Shown here piece by piece: positions 63,391-64,000 of a stretch of DNA of 64,000 nucleotides. The stretch's first letter is position 1, and every line of letters begins with the position of its first letter. The notes under the pieces were generated by a model. That model saw nothing but the letters and a program-made list of their open reading frames with translations. It had not been told where the DNA came from and did not search any database. The position numbers and the translations under genes were made by a program. Where the stretch lies: positions 13,471,765 to 13,535,764 of the forward strand of contig OZ022243.1 in the NCBI GenBank assembly GCA_963978895.1. Direction: 5' to 3'. This DNA comes from Erpobdella octoculata (Eukaryota > Annelida > Clitellata > Hirudinida > Erpobdellidae).

Positions 63391-63581
63391 TTAAAATTTG
63401 ATGAATAGTCCTCTTGATGAATAGTCTTTAGATGAAAAGTCCTTATGATGAACCGTTCTCTTGATGAATAGTCCTTTGATGAATAGTCTCTTGATGAATA
63501 GTCCCTTGATGAATAGTCCTTGATGAACAGTCCCTTGATGAATCGTCCTTTGATGAAAAGTCCGCATACCGTTCATGTGAT

Positions 63582-64000
63582 GGTAAAATTGCCAATATCA
63601 GTGGCGTCGCCAGCTTTTTAATCCAGGGGGAGCAGCAATGTAGCAAATTAAAAATAAGCAATCAATGTACCAGATTTCGGGAAAATTTTAGACAATACCC
63701 GTGTAATCGGTTACAAAATTATTTAGAATTTCTGTGATTAATTGATTTACACAGTGATACAGTAGAATATATGTTTTGAAGTGTTCACAGTGTTTTGAAT
63801 TAACGAATATTGAATTTATTTCAGACAAATTTGAATTTCTATTTAATAATCAAATAATTACACAGCACATATTGATTGATTATTGATTGTTGATATTACT
63901 ATGAATATGATGATTGGTGATATTGATATAACGTTACTAGCCTGCTACTGACGTCAAGAAATCGGGATATCACCTTCGTCCTCGAGCTCACGACAGAGTA
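63582..64000. other. Window end with a MITE-like terminus
   Basis: CAGTGGCGTCGCCAG at about 63600, then AATCCAGGGGGAGCAGC, looks like the end of a hAT-type MITE. The other end is not visible. The remainder is AT-rich. Confidence 0.4.

Larger units (their letters stand above)
62162..63570. mobile_element. Foldback-like element with tandem-repeat arms
   Basis: The left arm (62162-62335) is about eleven copies of a 15-17-bp unit, GGACTATTCATCAAAG. The right arm (63395-63565) is the same array inverted (TTTGATGAATAGTCC). The same 11 bp, GTTCATGTGAT, sits outside both ends in direct orientation (62151-62161 and 63571-63581), as a target-site duplication would. Inverted ends made of short tandem repeats are the structure of foldback transposons. 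The interior (62340-63390) has a composite-family unit and no transposase. Confidence 0.75.

Overview
This is AT-rich, repeat-dominated DNA from an animal nuclear genome, almost certainly an invertebrate. The evidence is spliced genes with GT/AG introns, a metazoan WD40 methylosome gene, CR1/L2- and RTE-like LINE remnants, Penelope-like retroelements, several hAT families, PIF/Harbinger MITEs, a MULE and many microsatellites. I cannot name the phylum. Nothing looks prokaryotic: no operons, CRISPR array or phage.

The host gene backbone is one plus-strand gene, 16384-48995, which I identify as WDR77/MEP50, the WD40 partner of PRMT5 in the methylosome. I rebuilt nine exons whose coding lengths sum to 954 nt (317 codons plus stop), all in phase. 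Five of its eight introns are only 61-100 bp. The other three (about 6.1, 7.1 and 18.0 kb) are nests of transposons and make up most of the window. A small two-exon C2H2 zinc-finger gene (56037-58196) and a tRNA-Phe gene cut in two by a MITE (51826-52350) are the other host-like loci.

Layout. 1-5.6 kb: microsatellite, two copies of a roughly 0.9 kb interspersed repeat, a hAT with perfect 8-bp duplications (2193-3555), and a composite minisatellite element (3583-4694). 7.4-11.7 kb: a nearly complete MULE with zinc-finger exons and a SWIM-type transposase. 12.6-14.9 kb: a large palindromic element carrying an Ulp1-like protease fragment, with a hAT inserted in its left arm. 15.3-16.1 kb: a deleted hAT that keeps an intact internal reading frame. 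17.5-19.8 kb: Penelope-like elements in tandem, with a hammerhead-like motif between them. 20-31 kb: LINE, Penelope and hAT debris and a 2.8 kb palindromic element. 31-41 kb: transposase remnants, a restriction-like endonuclease fragment, a hAT, and two more composite minisatellite elements. 40-47 kb: an RTE-like LINE broken by later insertions. 49-64 kb: palindromic elements, Harbinger elements, the split tRNA, a hAT inside the zinc-finger gene's intron, minisatellites, a very degenerate satellite-like array and a foldback element.

Many of the longest open frames in GC-rich stretches are artefacts of an 18-bp minisatellite (RS-, PG- and GNGKA-like repeats in several frames) or of tetranucleotide repeats, and are not annotated as genes. 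The recurring structural theme is nested insertion. Exact target-site duplications allow several insertion events to be ordered, and one SINE sits inside a MITE that sits inside a tRNA gene.
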